DNA from: JBBREP01 sp036501845 | GTDB taxonomy: Bacteria > Actinomycetota > Acidimicrobiia > IMCC26256 > PALSA-610 | Direction: 5' to 3' | NCBI GenBank assembly: GCA_036501845.1 | Contig: DASXZO010000108.1 | Span: 56,429-120,428 of the forward strand | Length of the DNA: 64,000 nucleotides | In this document: piece by piece, positions 16,648-26,977 of the stretch | Position numbering within the stretch: position 1 is the first letter of the stretch | Layout: each line of letters starts with the position of its first letter | Translations under genes and position numbers: made by a program | Notes under the pieces: generated by a model | The model's input: only the letters and a program-made list of their open reading frames with translations | The model's database searches: none | Told to the model about the DNA's origin: nothing

Positions 16648-18203
16648 ACGGCGCCGAAGCGATCGCCGACGCGCTTCGGCGCGCGGGCGTCGACATCGCG
16701 TTCGGCTTGCCCGGCGTGCACAACATGGCGCTGTGGCCCGCGTTCGCGGCCGCTGGGATCCGTATCGTCGGCTCGCGCCACGAACAGGGTTGCGCCTACG
16801 CGGCCGACGGCTACGCGCGCGCCACTGGGAACCTCGGCGTGGCGCTCGTGACCACCGGACCCGGTGCCGCCAACACGTTGGGTGCAGTCGGCGAGGCGTG
16901 GGCGAGCAAGAGCCCGGTACTCGTGATCGCCACCGACATCCCGAGCACGCAGCGCCGCGAGGGCGTGTACCGCGGCGTGCTCCACGAATGCACCGACCAA
17001 GCCGGCCTGTTCGCGCCGGTCACCAAACTGCGGACGCGCGACATCGGCGAAGCCGTCATGCAGGCTCGGCTCCAGCCGCGCTCGCCCGTGTATTTCGAAG
17101 TGCCCACCGATCACCTTGGCGCACCGGCCGAACCGGCCGACGTGCACGACATTGCGCTCGCGGGCGTGAACCGCACGATCGATCTGCCGCTCGGTGAGCG
17201 ACCAGTGATGTGGGTGGGTGGCGGAGCGCAGGGCGCCACCGAGGCGATCGACCGCGTCGCTCGCCACCTCGGCGCGCCGGTGATCACCACCTATTCGGCG
17301 CGCGGCGTGCTGCCCGCCGACCACCCCCACCTGGTGCCCGCGCCGCCGCACGAACCGCAGGTGACCAAGCTCATCGAACAAGCAGATTCCACGCTCGTGA
17401 TCGGTTCCGACCTCGACGCCATGGACACGATGAACTGGGCGCTGGCGTTTCCACGGCCACGCGTCGCGGTGAACATCGATGCCGCCGACGCCACGAAGAA
17501 CTACGACTTCGACCACGTGGTGAAGCTCGACGCGGCGGGGCTCGCTCGCTACGACCTGCGCGCGCCTGCGGCGCCGCGAGCACCGTGGTTCGGTGATCTC
17601 GACGCACTCGGTAGCGATGTGCGCGACGAGTTGCGCGCCGACCCGAACACCACCGAGAGCGTCGAGTTCCTCGAGCGCACCGAGACCGTGTTGCACGCGC
17701 ACGACGATCCGGTCGTGTTCGCCGACATGTGCATCGCCGGCTACTGGCTCGCAGGTCACATGGCCGTCCATCGCGCCCGTGGTCTCCACTACCCGATGGG
17801 TTGGGGCACGCTCGGGTGGGCGTTGCCCGCGAGCGTCGGCGCCGCGTCCGCCGGGCGGCCGAGTGCCGCGTTCATCGGCGATGGTGGCGCACTGTTCGCG
17901 ATCGGTGAGCTCGCCACCATCGCCCAGGAGCGGTCACCGCTCACGATCGTGGTCGTCGACGACGGCGGCTATGGCATGCTCCGCTGGCCGCAGGACGCGC
18001 GTGACGGCTGCGAGCTCGCACCCGTCGACTTCGTGCGCGTCGCCGAGGGCTTTGGCATCGCCGCAAGCGCCGTCGACGGCGTCGGCGAGCAATACGCGCA
18101 CGCGCTCGCCGACGCGGTGCGCAGCCGCGAACCGCGCTTGCTGCACGTGCGCGCTCGTCTCTACCCGCCTCGGACCACGAGTCCGCGTTGGCCGATCAGG
18201 TGA
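16644..18203 (+). CDS. Thiamine diphosphate-dependent enzyme, acetolactate synthase/2-oxo-acid decarboxylase family
   Basis: This 519-aa protein has the three-domain ThDP fold. The N-terminal Glu is in GSRHEQGCAYAADGYARATG (about residue 47), the middle domain begins at PVMWVGGGAQGATEAIDRVA, and the ThDP/Mg motif GDGGALFAIGEL ... VVVDDGGYGMLRW lies near residues 412-445. It is shorter than true acetolactate synthases and differs from IlvB in the window, so a 2-oxo-acid decarboxylase or related lyase is likely. The product aldehyde could feed the upstream dehydrogenase, whose stop codon it overlaps. AruI-like (5-guanidino-2-oxopentanoate) and Xsc-like (sulfoacetaldehyde) roles are possible but not shown. 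Confidence 0.85.
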   Translation: MNGAEAIADALRRAGVDIAFGLPGVHNMALWPAFAAAGIRIVGSRHEQGCAYAADGYARATGNLGVALVTTGPGAANTLGAVGEAWASKSPVLVIATDIPSTQRREGVYRGVLHECTDQAGLFAPVTKLRTRDIGEAVMQARLQPRSPVYFEVPTDHLGAPAEPADVHDIALAGVNRTIDLPLGERPVMWVGGGAQGATEAIDRVARHLGAPVITTYSARGVLPADHPHLVPAPPHEPQVTKLIEQADSTLVIGSDLDAMDTMNWALAFPRPRVAVNIDAADATKNYDFDHVVKLDAAGLARYDLRAPAAPRAPWFGDLDALGSDVRDELRADPNTTESVEFLERTETVLHAHDDPVVFADMCIAGYWLAGHMAVHRARGLHYPMGWGTLGWALPASVGAASAGRPSAAFIGDGGALFAIGELATIAQERSPLTIVVVDDGGYGMLRWPQDARDGCELAPVDFVRVAEGFGIAASAVDGVGEQYAHALADAVRSREPRLLHVRARLYPPRTTSPRWPIR

Positions 18204-18207
18204 TCTC

Positions 18208-19536
<1,329 letters not shown>

Positions 19537-19555
19537 GCGCGCGAGACTCCGCGGC

Positions 19556-20056
19556 GTGAGCCGCGAGCCGCAACGCGTCGATCGTCCGCACATGCCGGCC
19601 TACGGCGTGGCCGCGGCCGACGAGGGCCAAGGCCTCCTCGACTGGAGTTGGGCCGCCGAACGCCTCACGACATCGCACCACTACTGGCTCGCCACCACTT
19701 GGCCCGACGGGCGGCCACACGTGATGCCGGTGTGGGGCGCGTGGCTCGACGATGCCGTGTGGTGCAGCACGAGCCTGCGCTCACGCAAGTACGCCAACCT
19801 CGCACGCGACCCACGCTGCACGGTCGCCACCGACAATGCCTACGAGCCTGTGCTCGTCGAAGGCACGGCAACTGTGCTGCGCGACGAGCCCTCACGCCAG
19901 AGGTTCCTCGACGCGACCAACAGTAAGTACGACACGAAGTACGAGCTCGACTTCTTCGACCCCGAGGTGAACGCGGTGATCACGATCGCTCCGCTCGTTG
20001 CGATCGGGCTCGACGAGGCCGACTTCACCGGCACCCCCACCCGCTGGCACTTCTGA
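19556..20056 (+). CDS. Pyridoxamine 5'-phosphate oxidase-fold (PPOX class) flavin/F420-binding protein
   Basis: The 166-aa protein has the split-barrel fold of the PPOX/FDOR family: HHYWLATTWPDGRPHVMPVW (about residues 41-60), the CSTSLRSRKYANLARDPRCT cofactor-binding segment, and VLVEGTATVLRDEPSRQRFL. Actinobacterial relatives bind F420 or FMN and reduce diverse substrates. It follows the aminotransferase by 19 bp and probably belongs to the same operon; whether it serves the same pathway is unknown. A GTG start is used. It converges with the DinB protein gene with 9 bp between stops. Confidence 0.82.
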   Translation: MSREPQRVDRPHMPAYGVAAADEGQGLLDWSWAAERLTTSHHYWLATTWPDGRPHVMPVWGAWLDDAVWCSTSLRSRKYANLARDPRCTVATDNAYEPVLVEGTATVLRDEPSRQRFLDATNSKYDTKYELDFFDPEVNAVITIAPLVAIGLDEADFTGTPTRWHF

Positions 20057-20065
20057 GCGCGCTCT

Positions 20066-20782
20066 CTACGGAGCGGCGCCGAGCGCGGCGAGGTCGCGCC
20101 GCGAGTAGCGGATGTGCCAGAACGCTTCCTCGAACACCGTGAACAAGCATTCGCGAAGCGGGTTCGTACAGTTTTCGAGCACCTCGATCGGCGCATCGAG
20201 ATCGACGTCGTGCATGGAGTCGATGAACGCGCCGACGCGCGTCGAGCGGTCGGACAGCACGGCCAGTGCCTCGACCACCGAAGGCGTGCACTCGAGGTCG
20301 AGATCGGGCCACGGAAAGTCGAGCGATCCTGTGTTCGGTAGGCCGATCGGGTCGAAGCCGGCTCCGAGCACGGGCGCGGTGAACCACTTGTCGATCGCGA
20401 ACACGAGGTGGCGCGTCGTCTCGACGAACGACCACTGGTCGTCGACCCGGCGGTGCAGCGCGTCGTCGCGCACGGAATGCGCCTGCTCAACCGTGATGGT
20501 CCACTCGCGCTCGAGCGCAGACCAGGTGGCCCGCATCGCAGCCGCGTCGACGGGGCGCAGCATCGCGCGCAGCGGATACCACGGGTCGTGCTCGTTCACG
20601 TAGGCGGTGACGTCCACGCCGTTGACGATCAATCGATCGACGAACGCATCGATCTCGACGCCGGCCAACCACGCGTGCGTGATCGTGGCGCCGGTGAGGT
20701 CGACGTCGCGAAAGCGCGCGCCGCTGAGGTCGGCGCCCCAAAACACGGCACCGGCGAGATCGCCTTCGAACTCGTCGGGCAT
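20066..20782 (-). CDS. Pentapeptide-repeat/DinB-like fusion protein
   Basis: The 238-aa protein begins with a short pentapeptide-repeat stretch (DLAGAVFWGADLSGARFRDV, then DLTGATITHAWLAG, about residues 8-40). It continues into a DinB-like four-helix bundle (WSALEREWTITVEQAHSVRD, VDDQWSFVETTRHLVFAIDK with the metal-ligand His in ETTRHLVF near residue 128, and a C-terminal FEEAFWHIRYSRRDL His). DinB-fold proteins include mycothiol- and bacillithiol-dependent transferases, often metal-binding. The ATG start is near a TIGR03086 protein gene upstream on the same strand (9-bp gap), another DinB-fold protein. Confidence 0.78.
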   Translation of the reverse strand: MPDEFEGDLAGAVFWGADLSGARFRDVDLTGATITHAWLAGVEIDAFVDRLIVNGVDVTAYVNEHDPWYPLRAMLRPVDAAAMRATWSALEREWTITVEQAHSVRDDALHRRVDDQWSFVETTRHLVFAIDKWFTAPVLGAGFDPIGLPNTGSLDFPWPDLDLECTPSVVEALAVLSDRSTRVGAFIDSMHDVDLDAPIEVLENCTNPLRECLFTVFEEAFWHIRYSRRDLAALGAAP

Positions 20783-20791
20783 ACCGCCGGC

Positions 20792-21322
20792 TCAGGGCTG
20801 GCGGCCGGTGTAGGCGAGAAGGCGTTGCTGCGGCGACGCGTCGTCGCCCACCTTCACCTCTGGCGCGAACACGCCTTTGCGCTGCTCGTCGGTGAAGCGC
20901 CCGTGGATCGTGTCGTACGCGGCATCGGCAAGTCCGGCGGGCATCGTGTCGTCCTGGCCACTCCCGCGCGCCAGATCGCAGCCGTGGAGCAGGAGATCGC
21001 TGAACGCGATGCCGAGCATCGGGCCGGTGGCGTCCACCACGCCCGGCGCGCCGAAAGCCTTCAGCATCTCGGCGCGCACCTCGGTGAAGTCACCGGCCGG
21101 ATCGTCCGAGATGAGCGCGGGCGGCTCCGGAGTGAGTTCGGCCTGCTCGCCACACGCTTGCGCGAGGAAGAATCGCTGGGTCTGGAGCATGTGGTCGAGC
21201 AGCGTGCGCACGCTCCATCCTTCGCACGGCGACGGTGCGTCGAGCTTGGTCGCTGCGCCCTGCACCTTGGTGACCGCCCAATCGCTGCTGCGGCCGTAGA
21301 GATCGAGATAGTCGAAAGCCAT
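20792..21322 (-). CDS. TIGR03086 family DinB-fold protein (mycothiol-dependent isomerase-like)
   Basis: The 176-aa protein matches actinobacterial TIGR03086 proteins: an N-terminal helix with LDAPSPCEGWSVRTLLDHML (about residues 28-48, carrying the family CEGW-x5-L-x-x-H metal-binding motif) and a late GIAFSDLLLHGCDLARGSGQ segment with a second metal His. The family belongs to the maleylpyruvate-isomerase N-terminal (MDMPI_N) clan and is thought to use mycothiol, but most members have no assigned reaction. The start was set at the ATG of MAFDYLD; a longer in-frame extension upstream would overlap the Rieske gene and looks non-coding. Same strand as the pentapeptide-DinB gene. Confidence 0.82.
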   Translation of the reverse strand: MAFDYLDLYGRSSDWAVTKVQGAATKLDAPSPCEGWSVRTLLDHMLQTQRFFLAQACGEQAELTPEPPALISDDPAGDFTEVRAEMLKAFGAPGVVDATGPMLGIAFSDLLLHGCDLARGSGQDDTMPAGLADAAYDTIHGRFTDEQRKGVFAPEVKVGDDASPQQRLLAYTGRQP

Positions 21323-21341
21323 GGCGTTCGTTCTACCCCGT

Positions 21342-22520
21342 TCAGGACACGAGGTCACCCGCGAGATACGCCCGGGCGACGAGCTGCACGAACTGTTGCA
21401 CCGCGTCCTCACGCACGCTGAACGGCCCGGGTCGGTAGCCGCGCGAGCTCACGCCGCGCTGCACTGCCTCGCACGCGTCCCAGTCTTGGCGGTTCACGAC
21501 GTCCCAGAAGTCGGCCGCGTACGAAGGGTCGAAGTCGTCGCGCGCGACGGCCTCCGGATCGAACATCCAGCTGCACTCGATGCGCGTCTCGCCCGCCGAC
21601 AGCGGCTCGATGCGGTGCGTCATCACATAGTCGGGATGCGCACTCACGAGCAGGTTCGGGAACAGCGCCACGTACAGCACGGTGCGGCGCTGCTCGTCCG
21701 TGAGCCCAGGGAGCATCACGCCGCCGCTTGCGCCGTCCATCGACATCGTGACCGCGTGGTCGGCGAGTCGCATCCAACCGCCCACCCACGTGCCGGGCAG
21801 CTCGAGGTTCCAACCGGAGTCGGGCGGGCTCACCATGCACAGCTCCGGATGAATCGCCGAGCAGTGGTAGCACTCGTCGTAGTTCTCCACCGACAGCTTC
21901 CAGTTCGCACGCAACACGTACTCGTGCGACGCGGCCGTCACGAGCCGTTCTGGCTGCCACGGCGAGAGCAACTCGTCGAACGCACCGAGGTACGTCGCGA
22001 GCGGCGCAGCGTCGCCGCTCGGATTCACCATCGCGAAGCCGCGCCACTCCTCGAGCCGCATCGGCACGAGGCCGTACTCGCCGGCGTCGAACGACGGCGG
22101 TGGTTCGAAGCGCGGCGTGGCCATGAGATTGCCGTCGAGCGCGTAGGTCCACGCGTGGTACGGGCAGTGGATCGCGCCGCGGGTGACAGTAGGGCCACCG
22201 CACCGCACGAGTTCGTGCGCGCGGTGGCGGCACACGTTGTAGAAGCCGCGCAGCACGCCGTCGGTGCCGCGCACCAGCAGCACCTCCTCGTTGCCGACGC
22301 GCACGGCGCGGCGCGCACCGGCACCCACGAGGTCATTGGTACGCCCCGCGCACACCCACGCGCGGTCGAAGAAGTGCCGGCGCTCCCAGGCGAACACGTC
22401 GTCGCTCGTGTAGGCGTCGGCTGGGAGCATGCACCCCGTACCGGCAGGGTCGAGCACCACCCGGACGGCGTCGCCCGGCAGCGGCGCCGGCAGTCCTTGT
22501 GGGCGGGGCGTGGTGGTCAC
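21342..22520 (-). CDS. Rieske [2Fe-2S] aromatic-ring-hydroxylating oxygenase, alpha subunit-like
   Basis: The 392-aa enzyme has a Rieske domain with the cluster motif C-x-H-x17-C-x2-H in NVCRHRAHELVRCGGPTVTR ... IHCPYHAW (about residues 86-110). A catalytic domain follows, with the mononuclear-iron ligands in SVENYDECYHCSAIHPEL (two His, about residues 200-215) and a C-terminal Asp region. It is a Rieske non-heme oxygenase that would add oxygen to an aromatic or quaternary-amine substrate, needing a separate reductase not present nearby. The GTG start gives a chain beginning TTTPRPQ, and it is read 20 bp upstream of the TIGR03086 gene. The substrate is not readable. Confidence 0.9.
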   Translation of the reverse strand: MTTTPRPQGLPAPLPGDAVRVVLDPAGTGCMLPADAYTSDDVFAWERRHFFDRAWVCAGRTNDLVGAGARRAVRVGNEEVLLVRGTDGVLRGFYNVCRHRAHELVRCGGPTVTRGAIHCPYHAWTYALDGNLMATPRFEPPPSFDAGEYGLVPMRLEEWRGFAMVNPSGDAAPLATYLGAFDELLSPWQPERLVTAASHEYVLRANWKLSVENYDECYHCSAIHPELCMVSPPDSGWNLELPGTWVGGWMRLADHAVTMSMDGASGGVMLPGLTDEQRRTVLYVALFPNLLVSAHPDYVMTHRIEPLSAGETRIECSWMFDPEAVARDDFDPSYAADFWDVVNRQDWDACEAVQRGVSSRGYRPGPFSVREDAVQQFVQLVARAYLAGDLVS

Positions 22521-22530
22521 CGCCGAAACG

Positions 22531-23718
22531 CTACGTGCCGAGAAGCTTGCGCCGCACCGGTGCGGGCACGAAGAACCACTCGTGTGCGCTCGAGTCGTAG
22601 AGGCCGGTCTCCACTTCGGGCGTGCGCCGCACGACACGCGGGTCGAGCGCATGCGAGGCGATCACGAACGTCCAGAACGCCCCGGGGTACGTGGCGATCG
22701 CCGTCCACAACAGGTCGGTGTGTTCGAAGCGGCGAGCGAGCGTGTCGAAGCACCCGGCGACCACGTCGGGGTGGAAGTGCACCGACTCGGTCTGCGCCAC
22801 GACGAACCCGTTGGGGCTGAGTACCCGGTCGCACAGCGCGTAGAAGTCGTCTTCGAAGAGGCGCGCGGCCGCACCGATCGGATCGGTGAGGTCGATCATC
22901 ACCACGTCGACGGGCGCGTCGAGCAGCGGAATCGTCTCGAACGCGTCGCCGATGTGCAACTCCACACGCGGGTCGCCGAGCACAGCCCGCGCCGCGTCGT
23001 AGTGAGCCGTCGCGACCTCGACGATCTCGCCATCGAGCTCGTGGACGTGCACGGTTTCGACGTCGGGATGCTTCAGCACCTCGGCGGCGAGCATGAGATC
23101 ACCACCACCGACGATCGCAACGTGCTTCGGCGCCGGATGCGCGAACAGCGCGGGGTGCGCAAGCATCTCGTGGTACACGAACGTGTCGAGGTCGGTCATC
23201 TGCACGATGCCGTCGAGTGCCAACACCCGGCCCGCTCGTGGCGACGTGAAGAGCGCGATCTCCTGGTATTTGCTGCGCCTCAAGTCGAGCGAGCGCTCGA
23301 TGTCGTACGAGGTGTGCGACGCGCTCCCGGGCTCGCGTTCCTCGAAGCGATCGATCTCGAAGCTGTTCCGACTCCCGCGCACGAAGGAACGATGCTCCAC
23401 CCTCTCCGGCGTGAACGCGTCGCGCAGCACATCGAGCATCGCGTCGACGTCGGCGGAGTCGGAGCAGGTGAAGAGGTCGACGGCGAGGTAGCCGTGCTCG
23501 GGCCAGGTGTGGATCGAAAGGTGGCTCTCGGCGAGGATGGCGACGGCGGAAATCCCGATGGGCTCGAACTCGTGCACCACGAGCTCCTTCAGGGTCAGCC
23601 GGCCGGCGGTGACGGCCTCGGGCAGCACCCGTTCCATGAGCGGCACAGAATCGATGTGACTCGCGCCCCAGAACTCGCACACGGTGAGCAGTCCAAGCGC
23701 GCGTTCGCCGTCCGTCAT
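22531..23718 (-). CDS. speD-speE: Fused S-adenosylmethionine decarboxylase-spermidine synthase
   Basis: One 395-aa reading frame joins two polyamine enzymes. Residues about 1-130 are an AdoMet decarboxylase (SpeD/SpeH type) whose self-cleavage Ser, which becomes the pyruvoyl cofactor, is in ILAESHLSIHTWPEHG near residue 65. Residues about 140-395 are an aminopropyltransferase (SpeE) with the Rossmann loop VAIVGGGDLMLAAEVL (about 203), HVHELDGEIVEVA and VVMIDLTDP. The fusion would make decarboxylated AdoMet and use it for spermidine synthesis in one protein. The ATG has GGAAGGA about 11 nt upstream. Cleavage at Ser65 would split the chain into a small beta chain and a large alpha-SpeE chain. 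Confidence 0.93.
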   Translation of the reverse strand: MTDGERALGLLTVCEFWGASHIDSVPLMERVLPEAVTAGRLTLKELVVHEFEPIGISAVAILAESHLSIHTWPEHGYLAVDLFTCSDSADVDAMLDVLRDAFTPERVEHRSFVRGSRNSFEIDRFEEREPGSASHTSYDIERSLDLRRSKYQEIALFTSPRAGRVLALDGIVQMTDLDTFVYHEMLAHPALFAHPAPKHVAIVGGGDLMLAAEVLKHPDVETVHVHELDGEIVEVATAHYDAARAVLGDPRVELHIGDAFETIPLLDAPVDVVMIDLTDPIGAAARLFEDDFYALCDRVLSPNGFVVAQTESVHFHPDVVAGCFDTLARRFEHTDLLWTAIATYPGAFWTFVIASHALDPRVVRRTPEVETGLYDSSAHEWFFVPAPVRRKLLGT

Positions 23719-23798
23719 CAAGCAAGGTCCTTCCGTCCCGGCCGCGTGGCCGCAAGCTGGCAGGGCGCGAAATGTTACTGCGCTTGTCGCGTCGAACG

Positions 23799-24890
23799 TC
23801 AGGCGAACGACGACAGTTCCACCGGCAATTTCGTCGCGGCCGATCGATAGCCCGCCTCGACGATCGCGTGGGCTTGGTACGCGTCGGCAAGCGCGGGCGA
23901 CGGCGCGTTGCCATCGCGTAACGAACAGGCAAACGCCCGGTGCGCGAAGTACTGATACACGAACACCTGCCGGTCGGGATCGCAGCCGTCGCGCGCGAAC
24001 GCTTCGCGGCGCAGCCGCTCGACGTCGAAGCGTTCCGCAGGAGTGCCGGGCCGCTGCACCAGCAAGGAATCCTCGGGCGCGCCGACGACGAAGTCGGTGG
24101 TGAGTTCCACCGAACCGCGCTCGAAGAACACCTCGAGCCGGCGCTCCTCGCGGCCGACGACGCCGTTGAACACCGTCACGAGATTGCCCACCACGCCGTT
24201 GTCGTGCTCGATCGTGAGCGCGGCGACGTCTTCCACGGAATAACCGAACACGTTGCGCTTCGTGGCGTACACCCGAGCAGCCGGGCCGAACAACCAAGCC
24301 AACACGTCGCAGGAGTGGATCGAATGCTCGAGCAGAGCGCCGCCACCCGCCTCCGCCACGTCGGAGCGCCAGTTGGAATGACCCGGAACGATGTCGCCCG
24401 TGGGCCAGTACTGGTCGTCGCGCAACGTGTAGGCCATCGGCGCGCCGAGCTCGCCCGACTGCACGAGATCGCGCAGGTATCGAACGATCGGATGGAACCG
24501 CGACTGGAAGCCCACCTGTGCGGCGATCCCTGAGTCGCGCACGGCGTCGCGCAGCTCGCGCACGATCTCGAACGTCGGTGCAAGCGGCTTCTCGGTGAAC
24601 AAGGGCTTGCCCGCGGCGCACGTGGCGAGCACGTACTCGCGATGGAAGCGCGTCGGCGTGATCAGCACCACGGCATCGACGTCGGGGTTGTCGATCACGT
24701 CGTGACCGTTCGGGCCACGGTGGTCCACGTCGCCGGCAATGGCCACGAAGCGATCGACTCCGGCCGGATCGGGATCGGCCGCGGCGACGCAGCGCACGAG
24801 CCCGTCCTCGGCGTTGAAGCGGATGGCGACCGCGTGCGCCTGCGCGATCGTGCCGCAGCCGATCACGCCGAGCCGCAGTGGCGCGCTCAT
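23799..24890 (-). CDS. Gfo/Idh/MocA family oxidoreductase
   Basis: The 363-aa protein has an N-terminal NAD(P)-binding fold (LGVIGCGTIAQAHAVAIRFN, about residues 7-26; VVLITPTRFHREYVLATCAA; and the conserved E-K-P in LFTEKPLAP near residue 97). A C-terminal substrate domain follows with EAGGGALLEHSIHSCDVLAW (about 185-204), the family's catalytic Lys/His region. It oxidises or reduces a sugar, inositol or other polyol; the substrate is unknown. It is 80 bp upstream of speD-speE and divergent from the class II aldolase gene. A role in polyol or sugar catabolism together with that aldolase is a guess. Confidence 0.88.
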   Translation of the reverse strand: MSAPLRLGVIGCGTIAQAHAVAIRFNAEDGLVRCVAAADPDPAGVDRFVAIAGDVDHRGPNGHDVIDNPDVDAVVLITPTRFHREYVLATCAAGKPLFTEKPLAPTFEIVRELRDAVRDSGIAAQVGFQSRFHPIVRYLRDLVQSGELGAPMAYTLRDDQYWPTGDIVPGHSNWRSDVAEAGGGALLEHSIHSCDVLAWLFGPAARVYATKRNVFGYSVEDVAALTIEHDNGVVGNLVTVFNGVVGREERRLEVFFERGSVELTTDFVVGAPEDSLLVQRPGTPAERFDVERLRREAFARDGCDPDRQVFVYQYFAHRAFACSLRDGNAPSPALADAYQAHAIVEAGYRSAATKLPVELSSFA

Positions 24891-24960
24891 GGCTTGCGTA
24901 CTTCGGTGCTGAAGGTGTTCACGAGCACGGGAGGATAAACAATCGAAACACCGAGGGCAT

Positions 24961-25725
24961 ATGGTGCGCGCCGTGAACGACGAGCCCGCCGGAGCGTGGC
25001 CGCGGTCGATGCCCGGCATCGGGCGCACGCTCACCACGGAGCAGGAGCTGGCCTGCGCGCTCCGCATTCTCGCGGCGGAGGGGTGGCGGGAAAACCTGTC
25101 GGGCCACATCACGGTGGCGGCCCCCGACGGCTCCCTGCTCGTGAACCCTTGGGGCATGTGGTGGGAAGAGGTTCGCACCCGCGACATCGTGCGCATCGAC
25201 GCCCACGGCGCTGTCGTGTCCGGAGGTTGGGACGTGACCCCCGCCGTGCACCTGCACACCGAGTTGCATCGTGCACGTGCCGACGCGCGCGTCGTGGTGC
25301 ACAACCATCCGCACCACACCACACTGCTGGCGTGCGCGGGCATGGAGCCGGTGATCTCCCACCAGAACGCCGCGCTGCTCGACGGTGAAATGGTGTTCGT
25401 CGACGAGTACGACGGCACCGTCGAGTCGAGCCACGCTGGTGCATGGCTCGCGGCGCAGGTTGGGGCCGCGTCGGCGGCGCTCCTCGCGAACCACGGCGCG
25501 ATCGTGACCGGCTCCGACTTTGCGATCGCCTGCTACCGCGCCGTGGTGCTCGAACGGGCAAGCCGGGCGACCGTCGAGGCGTTGCAGGCCGGCGTGAAGT
25601 TACGAGAGCTGCCGATCGCCGGACGTGCCGCGCTGAAGGCCGAACTCGTGCGCAACGCGCCACCCGCGTATTGGGGCGGCGCGGTGCGCCAACTGCTCGC
25701 ACGCGAACCGGAAGTACTCACGTGA
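24961..25725 (+). CDS. Class II aldolase/adducin family protein
   Basis: The 254-aa protein has the zinc-dependent class II aldolase fold: RILAAEGWRENLSGHITVAA (about residues 35-55, with N-x-S-G-H), the zinc ligands in HLHTELHRARADARVVVHNHPHHT (about 95-120), and NHGAIVTGSDFAIACYRAVVLER near residue 180. Relatives cleave sugar phosphates or decarboxylate small acids; others are of unknown function. The ATG at 24961 has GAGGG 5 nt upstream, supporting this start over the GTG four codons later. It leads a three-gene plus-strand operon with an amidohydrolase and an acyl-CoA ligase. Confidence 0.86.
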   Translation: MVRAVNDEPAGAWPRSMPGIGRTLTTEQELACALRILAAEGWRENLSGHITVAAPDGSLLVNPWGMWWEEVRTRDIVRIDAHGAVVSGGWDVTPAVHLHTELHRARADARVVVHNHPHHTTLLACAGMEPVISHQNAALLDGEMVFVDEYDGTVESSHAGAWLAAQVGAASAALLANHGAIVTGSDFAIACYRAVVLERASRATVEALQAGVKLRELPIAGRAALKAELVRNAPPAYWGGAVRQLLAREPEVLT

Positions 25726-25741
25726 GCCCCTGGGGGTGGAC

Positions 25742-26977
25742 ATGAGCTTGTCGCTCGAGGATCTCGCTTCGTCGGCCGCATTCGGCGGCAACACGGGCCG
25801 GCGCGCCGCGGTCACGTTCCTACCCGAACCCGAGGCGCGCGAACGCGTCCGTCCGATCTGGTCGGTCGACGATCACGTGGTCGAACCGCCCGACGCGTTC
25901 GCGGGTCGCTTTCCCGCGAAGTTCGCCGATGCCGCGCCACGAGTGGTGGACACCGACGATGGCGGTGAGGCATGGCTGTGGAACGGCGAGCTCCTGCCGA
26001 ACGTGGGCTTCAACGCGGTGGCGGGGAGGCCGTCTTCGGAGTACGGCTTCGAACCGACGCGCTTCGACGAGATGCGCCGCGGCGCGTGGGACGTGGACGC
26101 GCGAGTGAACGACATGGACACCAACGGTGTCGACCGTTCGCTGTGCTTTCCGTCGTTCCTTCCAGGTTTCGTCGGTCAGCGGCTCACCACGTGGCCGAAG
26201 GATCCCGAGCTCGGCCTGGCCGCGATGCGCGCGTACAACGATTGGCACCTCGATGGGTGGTGCGGCGCGCACCCCGACCGCTTCATCCCGAACCAGATCA
26301 CATGGCTGCCCGACGTGGAGCTCGCCGCCGAGGAGGTGCGGCGCAACGCGGCGCGCGGGTTTCGCGCCCTCACGTTCAGCGAAGCGCCCGAGAAGCTCGG
26401 GCTCCCGTCGCTCCACACCGGCTACTGGGATCCGCTCTTCGCTGCTTGTGAGGAGACCGAGACCGTGGTGTGCCTGCACGTCGGTTCGTCGGGCAGCTCG
26501 CCGATGACCGCGCCCGACGCGCCGCCCGAGACCGTGGCCGTGCTGTTCTTCGCGTACGGCATGTACGCGGCGGTCGACTGGCTGTACTCGAAGGTTCCCG
26601 TTCGCTTCCCCCGCCTCAAGATCTGCCTCTCCGAGGGCGGCATCGGCTGGGTGGCCGGACTGCTCGACCGGCTCGACCACTGCTTCAAGTACCAGCTCGG
26701 CTATCTGCCCACGTGGCGCGACGTCGACATGACGCCGGCCGACGTGTTGCGACGCAACTTCTGGTTCTGCGCGATCGACGACGCGTCGGGCTTCCTCACG
26801 CGCGACGTGATCGGTGTCGATCACATCCTCGTGGAGAGCGACTACCCGCACGCCGACTCGACGTGGCCCGACACCCAGCCTCGCCTCGCCGAGCAATTCG
26901 CCATCGCAGGTGTACCCGATGGCGAGGCCGACTTGATGTGCTCGAAGAACGCAATGTCGTTGTTCCGCCTGCCGTGA
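25742..26977 (+). CDS. Amidohydrolase-family (ACMSD-like) metal-dependent hydrolase or decarboxylase
   Basis: The 411-aa protein belongs to the amidohydrolase_2 group, which includes ACMSD and aromatic-acid decarboxylases. Near residue 40 it has SVDDHVVEPPDAF, where an Asp-Asp-His replaces the usual His-x-His. A further metal His lies in VVCLHVGSSG (about 245), and the catalytic Asp is in VESDYPHADSTWP (about 365). It could hydrolyse or decarboxylate an aromatic or cyclic acid. A strong GGGGGTGG Shine-Dalgarno sequence points to the ATG at 25742 rather than the GTG at 25736. Its stop overlaps the CoA-ligase start (GTGA). Confidence 0.86.
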   Translation: MSLSLEDLASSAAFGGNTGRRAAVTFLPEPEARERVRPIWSVDDHVVEPPDAFAGRFPAKFADAAPRVVDTDDGGEAWLWNGELLPNVGFNAVAGRPSSEYGFEPTRFDEMRRGAWDVDARVNDMDTNGVDRSLCFPSFLPGFVGQRLTTWPKDPELGLAAMRAYNDWHLDGWCGAHPDRFIPNQITWLPDVELAAEEVRRNAARGFRALTFSEAPEKLGLPSLHTGYWDPLFAACEETETVVCLHVGSSGSSPMTAPDAPPETVAVLFFAYGMYAAVDWLYSKVPVRFPRLKICLSEGGIGWVAGLLDRLDHCFKYQLGYLPTWRDVDMTPADVLRRNFWFCAIDDASGFLTRDVIGVDHILVESDYPHADSTWPDTQPRLAEQFAIAGVPDGEADLMCSKNAMSLFRLP

